NCBI GenBank assembly: GCA_036346405.1
Contig: CM070546.1
Location: 96,470,955-96,534,954, forward strand
Reading direction: 5' to 3'
Length of the DNA stretch: 64,000 nt
Source of the DNA: Phyllostachys edulis
Lineage: Eukaryota > Streptophyta > Magnoliopsida > Poales > Poaceae
A program made the translations under genes and the position numbers. Of this stretch, positions 47,069 to 57,413 are shown piece by piece; positions within the stretch are counted from its first letter, which is position 1, and each line of letters opens with the position of its first letter. The notes under the pieces are model-generated. The model searched no databases. It was given only the letters and a program-made list of their open reading frames with translations, and had not been told where the DNA came from.

Positions 47069-49527
47069 TCTAACCCTCGACTTCAAGTGAAAATAACTTA
47101 CTTGGTAAAGGAGTTGTAGAAAAGTGGTTGAAAGTAAAATCTTTCCAGGTGGTATTCCTTTTGACCAGAAATAGACTTGGTCAAGATGGTAATTTTACTT
47201 GAGTTGTAAAGATATACTCGGTTTTCTCAAACATCACAATTTAAGAATCCCAATGACTCTCACAGACACTCCCATTGGGCGGTTCCCAAAGAGTGGTAAC
47301 TTTTAAGTTCCCACGATCTCTTAACTCAAGCGTCTTGACTATAAGAATCCACCACGGGCGTGATTTAGGGTTTTTACTTTTTCCCATTTACCTCAACTGT
47401 TCCTCGAGCTCTTGCGTTCTCCGCTGCCGAGCAAATCAAACTTTTCTCAAATCCAAATCGCTCACACTTAGAGAAGATGGCCGGACCGCTTCTCAATGGG
47501 CAGTGTCGAAGGTGCACAAGGCGAAGATGAAAGCTCTGATTGCGACGAGAAGATTCTGAAGAAGCAATTTGTGAAGTGAATTGAAGCTGCTGGACAACAA
47601 TGACCATCGGGAGAAATCAACCAGATTCTAGTGTGGCCTCCGGTTGCCCACTCACCCCTTTCTCACACTTGTACTCGAACACTAGGGTGGAGTTGGTGAA
47701 CCTTGTTCCCAATTCTATCACAATGCTGAGCATGTTCGTGTATTTGTGTGAGGCTTATCTAGGGATTCTACTAGACCTGGAACTCTTCCAATACTACTAT
47801 GGGATGAGCAGACAGGCTGGAATTGTGTGCAGCTACGGTCTAAAGCTCCACGACGAAAAGTCGAAGGAGTATACTCAGATGTACACCCGGTCATCATGGC
47901 CGGGATGGAAGAAGAAGTGGTTCTACTAGGAGACGACCAATGAAGATAGCCTCTCCTTTGTGGGAAAAGCTGCAGAGAAGATCTCTTCCTGGGATTCGAC
48001 TCCCAAGGATCTCAACCAGATCACCCCCTACATTCAAGCCATCAAAGACTTGAAGGAAGAGGGGGTGACCGGATGGCATGTGGTGAAAGATTTCATCACG
48101 CGCCGCATCAGGCCATTGAAGAAACGAGCACATCCCATGTGGAGGTACTCGGGAGATAAGGATCTGACCAGAGATTTCGAGGAAGGTAAATAATCTTTCA
48201 ACTCGACTCTTCTTGGTTAATTTCAAGCATGATTGTTGAACGTTTTATTTACCTACACAGGCCTCTCACGAACAGAGATTGACACTCGAGTCAAACTTGT
48301 TTGTGAAAAAGCTCCGCAACCTGACGTGGTGGCTCGTCAAATTTTGGCAGTCGTGACCACAAAGGAAAAGGAGGAACGCCTAAAGGTGATCGAAGATTGA
48401 TTTCCTCTTTAGGGTCTCATAGTCGTAGAAAACAGGCACTTAGTAATGTTTCATTTTCTGATCTTTGCAGAAAGTTGGTACGGCAGACCGTCAAGACGAC
48501 CAAGAGGTCGAATTGATGATCATCGAAAAAAGGGGCGGAGGAAAGCAAAATTCCTTCAGCCAAAAAGCATCGCCTTGTGAAGGCTGCCGACAAGACAGTC
48601 AGAAGCTCAAGCTCAGATCCTCCTCCGACTAGTCCCTTCGGCAAATTCTTTGCAGACGTGATTGCTGTAGAGAAGGCGGCACCAGTCGAACTACCTGCTC
48701 CCAAAGCCCCTAAGACCAAGGTACCATTCTACTATGACAACAATACCTTTTCAGTTTCCACTTCTTGTGACTTTGCCAAGCAATTAGAAAAGGAAAAGCT
48801 GGAAAAGTTTTGTGTCTTTTATTAAGAGCTCGCTGCATCGGCGAAACAATGGTCGAGGCAAGTGCTGCTTCTTAGGCGGTCGAGACAAGTTCCGACTATC
48901 AAGAGGGGTAGGAAGCTTCGAGAGCTTTGGTTCCACTACTACAAAAAGGCTATCTTGGACACCTCATCACGAGCGGTTTGGTTTAGAGGCGCTCGTATTC
49001 TTTAACTGCGTTAAAAGCTATGCGTGAAGAGGTAATATCACAGACGGTTCATAGCTAAAATTGTCTGTGAAACATCATAGGCGGTTCTTGTTAATAACCA
49101 TCTGTGATAATACTACATATCACAGACGGTTTCAACAAAGAACCGTCTGTGAAACATCACAGACGGTTCTTAACAATAACCGTCTGTGATATTACCACAT
49201 ATCCGAGAGCGGTTTTTGTTATAACCGTCTGTGATAATATCCTCTGACTCCACGGTGAGTTTCTTAAATCGCTGATCGTCTGTTACGTCACCATCCGCTT
49301 TGGCTCCCGATCGTCTCTTCGCCATGTCGATCCGCCCGGCTCCCCGATCGTCTCTTAAATCTCATGCTCGAATTTATTCCATGTTTTATAAAAGGATCAT
49401 CCGCCATCAAGATGATCATCCCCACATATTTATAAAAAACGAAATGGCTGCCTCTTCCTTATCGCCGGCATTGATGGCCTTCTGGCCGCCTTTATCTGAC
49501 GAAAGCACCTCTCTCGGTGTGCGTTGA

Positions 49528-49693
49528 ACTGTTGCGGAAGAACTTTGTTTGATCAACAGTGTCTTCACTCCTCTGCCGGCGGAGAATTTGCCTGAGCAGG
49601 TGATGGCCACCTTCCACCGTCTTGACATCCTCCTCCGCCGTGTCTTCTGGGCGATCTCCCACTTCGGCGAGTTTACCGCATCATCGACGTAGT
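49528..49693 (+). other. Possible captured coding fragment inside the CACTA element
   Basis: A frame without ATG reads LINSVFTPLPAENLPEQV and LDILLRRVFWAISHFGEF up to a stop near 49693. Its composition looks protein-like and it sits in a GC-rich block, but I cannot name a family. It may be a captured host exon or part of the element's own gene. Confidence 0.35.
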
Positions 49694-50128
49694 CCTCCAA
49701 AGCGGCGTTACCGTCTCGAGTGAGGCTTCTTGTCACTTGGGCTGCGTGTCGGTGACGACGATGCATCGAGTCGACGGGCCGAGACCCCTCAAGCAAGGGA
49801 AGAGAGCCTATGGGCTCAATTCTTCTTAGTTCAATAGTCCGAGGTCTTCAAGAGACACTTGAGCGAGCGCGTCGTGAGTGGGCGCATTCGAGGCTTCATT
49901 CGATGATTAGGAACCGTCCGATGCTGACGCCGTCGTCTATGAAGTATTGAAGACGGAGATAGCAACCTACCTCCACCACTAGAAAAACTTTGTTTATTTA
50001 TAGGTTTCTACTTTTTTAATCTTTTGTATGCTTAACCCATTATGTTTGGCCATATATATGAAAATTCCAAAATGAAAAAAAAAGTTTGGAGGTGAAGTTA
50101 CTATATTAATTATATGTTGAATTATTGC

Positions 50129-50130
<2 letters not shown>

Positions 50131-50184
<54 letters not shown>

Positions 50185-50229
50185 TGTATGTATGTATGTA
50201 TGTATGTATGTATGTATGTATGTATGTAT
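50131..50229. repeat. (TA)n-(TGTA)n microsatellite
   Basis: An alternating TA run passes directly into about 18 copies of TGTA. It lies inside the CACTA element and explains the Tyr/Ile/His repeat frame on the minus strand. Confidence 0.97.
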
Positions 50230-50597
50230 GCATGTATAGTTAAAGCAAATTTTCAGCGATATTTAAATGACAAAATTGACATATAAACATGTAATTTCTT
50301 CATGTCATGTAAGTGTATATACAAGATAAATATACTTGAGAAAAAACCATATCACCGACGGTTCCATAATATAACCGTCTGTGATAAGTCTCTTTATTAG
50401 TACGAGCCCAGCCGCTAGGGTTTGCGCTCGCACTAACTCTCGTCACTCCCCAGCTCCGCTAGGGTTTGCGCCCGCCCTAACTTCGTCCTTGCCGCGCATT
50501 TACTCCGTTCCCCTCCCCACCTCGACGCCACCGCTCGACCCCGTCGCCGTCGCCGCCCAACCCCATCGCCGTCGCCGTCGGTTGTGACACCACTCTG

Positions 50598-50640
50598 CAC
50601 TGCAGAAGACACTCGTACGATAGTAGTGTCTTCTGCAGTG
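50598..50640. repeat. Perfect 16-bp inverted repeat with 11-bp centre
   Basis: CACTGCAGAAGACACT at 50598-50613 is exactly complementary to AGTGTCTTCTGCAGTG at 50625-50640. The candidate CACTA right end falls inside the second arm. Confidence 0.9.
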
Positions 50641-51178
50641 TCAGGGTCGTGCCACAACTACGGTGACGCCGCCACCTGCCACCGGGCTTGGCCTCGCGTC
50701 ACTGCGCGCCATAGCTTGGTTCTCTGCTTTCGGCCTCTGGCGCTCGGGCCTGGCCGTCTTTACTTTCCCATCCTCCTCTATTCTCCTCTAGATCTGTTAG
50801 CTTAATGTCTTGTGTTGAGTTTGATTTTTATGCTTGAGCCTTAAGTTGTGTCGATGTTTGTGTGATTTATGCAAGGTGAAGGAGATGGATGAGGGTTATC
50901 TTTGGTGGTGGGTCGCCGTGGTTGCGCTATCTTGAGGTATCACCCTACCTTACTCCCTCTCTGTCTCTACCCCTTGCTCTGTGATGAAAATGGCTAGTGC
51001 TCTGCAATGGATGCCGAGGGCTACTCTTGGTGTGGTGGCGGGTTTAGACACCCTTGGTCTTCTTTGTCTTCTTTGTTGAACCGCTCAATGATGTTAATAG
51101 TCTTATCTTTGAAATTGAGGCGCTCACACCTACGACGATTATGGTCATAGAGGTTCCTTAACACGATATTCGACGGGC
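50641..51178. other. Unassigned DNA between CACTA candidate end and resumed aORF
   Basis: It holds short frames only. The minus-strand frame LYDHNRRRCERLNFKDKTI at about 51060-51160 looks protein-like but is not recognised. It probably belongs to the CACTA element. Confidence 0.4.
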
Positions 51179-53226
51179 GTGGTCGAAGAAGCCCTGACCT
51201 TCCAATCTCATGGCACCGAAAGCTCCCCAAGGGGCGAAAGTATCGTGAGGATTGAGACGGTCGGAGAGAAGAAAAGAAAGAGGCCTTTCTTAGGGAAGGT
51301 CTCTTCTGGTTTCACAATTAAAGCCAGAAAGCCAAGGTATGCAAAAAATCAAAAGTATAAGAACAGCATTTACCTTTTGTTCTTCACAACGTGATGTCTT
51401 TGCTTTTTTGAAATTTTAGCCCTGCTCCTCCAGTCCTCAAAGATTCTTCTATCGAGAAGCCCGGTGTTATTCCTTTTGCTGTCGAGGAGATAACATTGGA
51501 GGTGGTCGAAGGATCATTCACTGTCTCTGTGGTGGAGGAAGGCACTGCCGCTGAAGCAACCACAACTACCAAAATGGTCGTAGAAGCGTAAGCGAAGATG
51601 GTGGAGGATTCGGTTGTTGAGGATTCGGTTGTTGCGATGATCGGACCAGTTTTTGATTATATCAATAATCGGACAAGGGACTTGGTCCTCAATAACCAGA
51701 AGCTTCCAATCAAGACGGTGGAGGGGCCTCCGAGCACCGTGTTGGGAAAGAAGTCATAGTAGATGTTCCTCCCGGTCCTTAAGGAGGAGCTGCTGATGGA
51801 GTCACCGAAGAAGAAGAAGAATCGTCAACTTCTTCTCCGAAGTTCTTGACCGACAACCATCGTGGGATCTTCTTCGTTTAGATCTCGCGACCGTAGTCTC
51901 ACACCCCAAGGACATTCCTAATCAGGAAAATATTTTTGATGATGAGCGTCTTCAAGAAATATGGTGGGACAAAGTCAAAGATATCGATGAACTTAGGAAT
52001 CCCGAGATGGCATATGCCAAGTTCGCTCGACTAACCATCAATGTAAGTAATTGGTACCATGCATTTACATTTTTGGTGTTTCATTGCATATCACTGTCTT
52101 TCTCCCTTCAGAGAGCTTTGGAACAAATTATCACTGTTAGTGAATACAACCGACAACTTGTGTTGTTACGATAGCAAAAAGCTGAACTCTGCGAGTAGGC
52201 AAAGAGATGGTGAGTTTCTGTCACATGTAGTCTTTTTTTATAGTTCGACTACTTGTTCAGCTCTCATGTCGACTTTCACCTTTGCAGGTTTAAGAGTAAC
52301 GAAAAGTCTCTAGCTGATTCACTCGACTACAAAAAGGTCGAGACGAAGAAGCTAAGGGAAGAAAAAGAAGACCTACTGAAGGAACTTCAGGAGGCAAAAT
52401 CTGCAACTTGCAAGTTACAGGATGAAATAAACACTAAGTTCTAAACTTAAGACTGCTTATCTTGATGATCTTTCATTATTTTTCTAACTCTTGTTTCTTT
52501 TCAGAAAAAAGAGGTCGAAATAGGTAAGCTCGAAACCGAGGCTAAAGAAAATGCCTTGGTTGTTAACGAGCTATCTTGTATCGTCGAAGAAAAAGACCAG
52601 AAGATGAAGTCGTGAGAAGAGCAGTCTGTGAAAAAAGATGCCTCCCATGACAATGAAGTCAAGAAACTTGACTCTCGACTAGTAGGTAAGTAACTCTTTA
52701 CCTATGAGCAGTGTTTCTTATTAGTCGTTTAAGGGATATTCTTTTAACTGGTCGTACTTTATTTTAGAGCAAGCAGTTGAGATCAAGCGACTCCACGAAG
52801 CCTCAACTCGCAGTTAGGAGGAGATGAAGTCGATTGGAGGAGATGAAGTCGATGAAGATCAACTTTCAAGACAACATATCTCTCCTGAATAATGTATTCA
52901 AAGGAATTGGTGCTAAGGAGGTGACTGCTCTTGAAGACACCATGATCGCTCATACAAGTGCCATTGGAGAGCAAATCGGAGTAGTAGAGGAGCTAATAGC
53001 CACTCTGGGGACCAACCAAGCTGACTCAATAAGAGAGACGGTCGAAGGTGTAATAAGCTATGCCTTAGCAAAGGTTAAGACAAATGACCGTAATCTTAGC
53101 CTTCAACCAATCGAAGCCGACTTCAACTGCTGCGAAGCAAAAGCAACTCGGCTAATTGAAGAAGTGAAGCCAGTCAGCCAGAAGGTCATGGAGGAGATGC
53201 AAATTGGACCTCCTTCGTCAGAGTAG

Positions 53227-54195
53227 TTTGTAATAGGAGTCTTGTAAAGACAACCTTTTGTTTATGAATATATATACGCTTTTTCCTACAAATTATCTTG
53301 TTGAGTAGTTAGTAACTCATAAGACAATGAAATGAAAAAGGAATTTTGAATTTGAGATTAAGAATTGAGGTTATATTAATAACTTTATCACAACCCCTAA
53401 CTATTTGCTTACTTTATTTATAAACTAAGTAAATAGTGTATATAAGGGTTGCTTAAAAAGCACTTTGTCCAACTTTTGTTGGTGACCTCGATTGTCATGG
53501 TCTGGCTGCAAGAGTTAGTAACAGATAGACACTAGAAAGTTCCTTCTAGTACGTAGGACCACGTGCAGAGAGGAAAGACTTCAACTAATAAAGCTACGTT
53601 CTCCGACCATAGTAATCGAATCGAGTGCGTCAACATGAGTGGGATAAACTTATCGGTACAGCATCTAAAAATTGCTTGACCTTTTCCAGTGAACTCAATA
53701 GGTTTGCACTGATAGCAAGAGTTAGAAACAAGACAAAGCTAGGAAGTTCCTTCCAGTGGGCAAGACCACATGCAGAGAGGAGAGCTTCGACTGGGTGTTG
53801 TGTCTTTCTCCAACCAGTTGGAACAAACTGAGTGTACCAAAAGTAGACGAACAAATTATAAAAGTATACTTCACTTAGAATTTTTTTCAAAATGAATGAA
53901 AAAATAAACTAAGGTTAAAAAAGATCTAGCTTGAAAATATTTCAACCATATTTGTTGTACCCAGCCACTTTGTATTGGCAGCAAAAGTTAGGAACGAATC
54001 GACCATAAGAAGTTCCTTCTAGTGGGCAAGACCACATGCAGGGAGAAAAGACTTCGACAAGGTGATGTTTTTGTCCTTTCGACCAGTGTAAAGAAATGCT
54101 AAGTGTTGAAAAATGATCAAAAAGCATCAAAGCACTACTCAAAAGTAAGACAATAAAGATGGAAAGAACACAAACTTTGTTGAGAGAATGAGAGA
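53227..54195 (-). repeat. Element G pol-aORF spacer with three core repeats and a hairpin
   Basis: Three diverged units carry a core of about 50 bases (GAAGTTCCTTCTAGTGGGCA, then GACCACGTGCAGAGAGGA) at about 53532, 53737 and 54003. A hairpin CTATTTGCTTACTTTATT with its complement lies at 53401-53436. The spacing matches element H. Satellite-like repeats in this 3' region are known for TAT/Ogre elements. Confidence 0.85.
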
Positions 54196-54888
54196 TTACA
54201 CGTAAAATTTGCGTGAGTTGGTCGATGTTCCAAGAGTTAGAGAGGACTCGGCCATCTTCCATTGCTAGTCGTACCGAAACTGGTCGCATAACTTCGACCA
54301 CGGTGTAAGGACCTTTCCACTTGGGGAAAAGTTTATTCCGATTAGACTGGGATTGAATCTTCTTCAATACCAAGTCACCTACAGTAAGGCTGTGAGGTTG
54401 GATCTTACGATCGTAGTATTTGCACAAAGCTTATTGGTAGACTACTGAATGGATTAAGGCTTGATTCATTTCTCTTCGGGTAGGTTGATGTCATCCGCTC
54501 GAAGTTGTTCCTAGGTAGAGTCGTTGAAGTTTTTGACCCTTGTCGACCGAATTTTAGTTCTGGTGGAAGCATGGCTTCGGCTCCGAAAACTAGGAAAAAA
54601 GGTGTTTCACCTGTGGCCCGACTTGCAGTTGTACGAACTGCCCATAATACCGAGTGTAACTCTTACACCCAAGCCCCCGAGTGTTTTAATTCCCTGCATT
54701 ATTTGGCCATTCGCTCTTTCGACCGCCCCATTACTTTGTGGGTGGGCAACAGAGGCATAACACAAATTGGTACCTAATTTGTCGCAAAATTCTTGAAATT
54801 TTGTGCTCGAAAATTGCTTACCATTGTCTGTAATTATTCTACTAGGAACACCAAATCGAGTAATCACACTTCTCATCATGAACCTATT
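54196..54888 (-). pseudogene. Element G integrase (TAT type), N-terminus missing
   Basis: The minus strand starts within the core at VITRFGVPSRIITDNGKQFSS and keeps CYASVAHPQSNGAVERANGQIM, so the second Asp and the Glu are present while the first Asp region is lost. The C-terminal block KYYDRKIQPHSLTVGDLVL and FPKWKGPYTVVEV follows, and TTA (stop) is at 54196-54198. A frameshift lies near 54600. The right boundary is an abrupt junction with solo LTR S. Confidence 0.87.
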
Positions 54889-55116
54889 AATAGACTTGCT
54901 TGGATAGGTTTTGTGTCGATCTGTGTTTATTACCTTGTCATGTTCTTATGATTTAATTATTCATGATTGCTTTATCGTTTTGCTTGCGTTATTGCAACCC
55001 ATGGACAGGTTTTACCTTTGTTGTGCTTGCTGTAATTTAGTGTTAATGGTTATTAAAATTGATAGTTAGTATAGTTTGGTGGTATTCTGGGCTCCGTGTT
55101 GGGCTGGGGTGTTACA
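54889..55116 (+). mobile_element. Solo LTR S, right part
   Basis: It ends CTGGGGTGTTACA at 55116, followed by TTGAG, which pairs with TCGAG before 44804. The aORF of element F resumes immediately. Its left border is the truncated integrase of G. Confidence 0.65.
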
Positions 55117-57080
55117 TTGAGCGCTTTCATTTATGCCTCCACGACTACGGGTGGTTCAACTACCTCAGTGTGCATGGCTGGCTCGATGGCAAGCATCCCT
55201 TCTCCTACTTCCCAAGGGATGGTGGTCGAAGGCTCGACCACCACCACTTCTATCTCTACGATCGAAGAAGAAACAAGCATTCCCACGGTCATAGCTATGA
55301 CAATGGCATCTTTTCCACAGGGACATCCCCGGGGCTGAAGAGGCAGGACTGAAACAAGACAGATGTTAATACATTAAGAGTAAAATAAAAGAGTAACTAC
55401 GACTATTTATTCTTTAATTTTTACGTACCTAGGCTTCCTAGATACGATCTTAAAGCCCGAAGAAAACTTTGTAAGAGAAGACTTGATCTTCTTTTCCTCC
55501 TCTTCGGTCGCTCTTGTCGGCTCTGCGGTCTCAGCCTCTGTAAGGCTCCCCGCATCACTAGTTTGAGCGACCATGTCTTGTATGACCTCAGCTGATCGTA
55601 CATCGAGAGGGTTGGTCGGAGCTTCTTGTACAACCTCTCCTTTTGGGTGGTCGGAGCTAACTTCGACTACCTAGAGGTTGTCATTCTTTTCGACCACAGG
55701 CTTTGCTTGATTGGTAGTAGCTTTCACAAAAGAAACGTAACTCTTTCTATTTTCCTTTTCGATTCGCTTAACAAAAGCAAGAGAATGGGAAACTGGGAAT
55801 GTCTTATCATGATAATAAAAGGGTACATTAGCCTTATTCACCTTGTGCTTGAGGTCTATGACCACCTCCTGCGTGTCCTTGGCAGTTAGATCTGCCAAAA
55901 AATGGCCTATTGTAGTGGTCGATCGGGATGTTTTGCTTGAACTCCTGACATCCTTCTTCTTCTTGTCGACCACCTTCACAAGACGGTGCCTCTTGCTCAG
56001 AGGAACTCTGTCCACCTCAGAGTCCATGTTGGGGACACCTTGAGAATCTGGTTTGTCGACTTGCTGCAAACGGTCACAAAAAAAATAATCAACAAGTAGT
56101 CAAAACTACTAATACTATCCCTAAAGATGAAACTGATACAAATATTGGTTACCTTTAGATGTCTTGTCCTCTCATCTTCGGACACGACCGCTAGAATCTG
56201 AAGAGTCTCCTCTATGGCCGAAGGGGCCTTCTCGTAGACGAGCTTGACCCGAGCGTTAGCATCTCTCTCTGGCAAGTCTACGAGCAGACGAATATGATTA
56301 ATAGATGTGCTCGAATCATAAATTGAAAAGTGTATATCAATTATAATATTACTTTCCTCATAGTCCCTGGTCGGTTCATTAACCCCCGAGTGCTCCCACA
56401 TAGGATGTGCTCGATTCTTCAGGGGGCTAATGCGGCGTGTGATAAAATCCTTCACCACATGCCATCCGGTTAGCCCTCCTTCACTCAACTCCTTGATAGC
56501 TCGAATGAAAGGGGCTAAGCGGTCGAGGTTCTCTAGACCCGAGTTCTAATTCTTCTTCTTCTCTGCAGGCTTGCCCTTGAAGTACAGGCTGTCGACCTTA
56601 GTCACGGTCCAATAGAACCACTTTTTCCGCCATCCCGGCCATGACGACCTGGTCAACATGAGGATGTACTCCCTCGACATTCCATTGTGGAGTTGGAAAC
56701 CGCAGCAGCCGTTAATCAACCGGTGCTTACCCATTCCATAATAATACCTGAAGAGATCCAAATCTAGAGCGATTCACATATAGCTAGTCGAAGGCTGTAC
56801 TCACAGCATGCTTGGAAGGCAAGGATCCTTCCCTCCAACGATGGCCAATATTGACCATCAGCTTCAGATTACTCCACTAGAGCTCGCCTCGGAATCTTCT
56901 TCACAGCAACCAGAGCCATCATGTTCGCGACATCCATTTCTGATCTCTCCCACTTCGACACGACTTCGGCCATCTCTTCAAGGGTTTGAGTCGGATTCGA
57001 GGAGATTTGTTTTGGATTTGAAGATTTGGGAAAAGATTACAAACTTCATTGGCGGTGGAGAGAACAAGAACTCAGGAGCA
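55117..57080 (-). pseudogene. Element F antisense aORF, N-terminal Transposase_28-like half
   Basis: The minus strand contains LFRYYYGMGKH and LTRSSWPGWRKKWFYW (56600-56760), GLTGWHVVKDFITRRISPLKNRAHP (56400-56480) and, after introns, VKLVYEKAPSAIEETLQIL and VPFYYHDKTFPVSHSLAF. Its exon order matches element G, including the Trp at the position where G has a stop. It is cut at 55117 by the solo LTR. The 5' untranslated part with a TATAAATATT motif lies near 57125-57140, followed by the 3' LTR of F. Confidence 0.8.
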
Positions 57081-57413
57081 GTTGAAGCAAATGGGGAAAG
57101 TAAAAACCCTAAGTTACTCCCCGGAGAATATTTATAGCTGTCGGTCTGAGTAAAAGATCGTGGGATAGCAACAGTTGCAAATCTCTTCGGGAACCGCTCC
57201 CAACGGACATAATTTGTAAGAGACGGTTGGCATTCTTTTTTCTGTATATTCAAGAAAATGAGTTTTACTTTTACAACTCAAGTAAAAATACATTTCTTGA
57301 CCAAGTCAATTCCTGGTCGAAAGAAAAACCAGTCGAAGATACTTAATCTTCGACCATGATCCTACGACCTCTTTTCCAAGTAAATTATTTTCACTTGAAG
57401 TTAGAAATTTGGA

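Larger units (their letters stand above)
48934..50628 (+). mobile_element. CACTA-type DNA transposon, non-autonomous, right end uncertain
   Basis: The left end is CACTACTACAAAAAGGC. Subterminal repeats ACAGACGGTT/AACCGTCTGT recur at 49030-49245 and again at 50350-50385, as in CACTA (En/Spm) elements. A candidate right end is ATAGTAGTG at 50620-50628; the flanking triplets TTC and TCT do not match well, so the element may extend to about 51178, where aORF homology resumes. No transposase was recognised. Confidence 0.75.
47600..53226 (+). pseudogene. Element G antisense aORF (Transposase_28-like plus coiled coil), spliced
   Basis: This gene runs opposite to pol. The N-terminal part has LELFQYYYGMSR, TRSSWPGWKKKWFY and GVTGWHVVKDFITRRI, matching the 'putative gypsy type transposon' (Transposase_28) family. 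Introns with GT/AG borders are visible at about 48186-48260, 48386-48470, 51337-51419, 52043-52111, 52210-52287 and 52686-52767. The C-terminal exon 52768-53226 is a coiled-coil-like Glu/Lys-rich segment ending QIGPPSSE. TAG at 47930, TAA near 48823 and a CACTA insertion at 48934 break it. Its function is unknown. Confidence 0.82.
46279..54888 (-). mobile_element. Element G: TAT-lineage Ty3/gypsy, 5'-truncated
   Basis: Minus orientation: the integrase remnant starts abruptly at 54888, followed by the spacer, the antisense aORF (plus strand, 47600-53226) and the 3' LTR (46279-47068). Everything upstream of the integrase core is missing. It lies inside solo LTR S and itself contains a CACTA element. 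Confidence 0.8.

Noticed and set aside
49994..50233. Minus-strand frame with a His-Thr-Tyr-Ile repeat
   Set aside because: It is a direct translation of the TGTA microsatellite.
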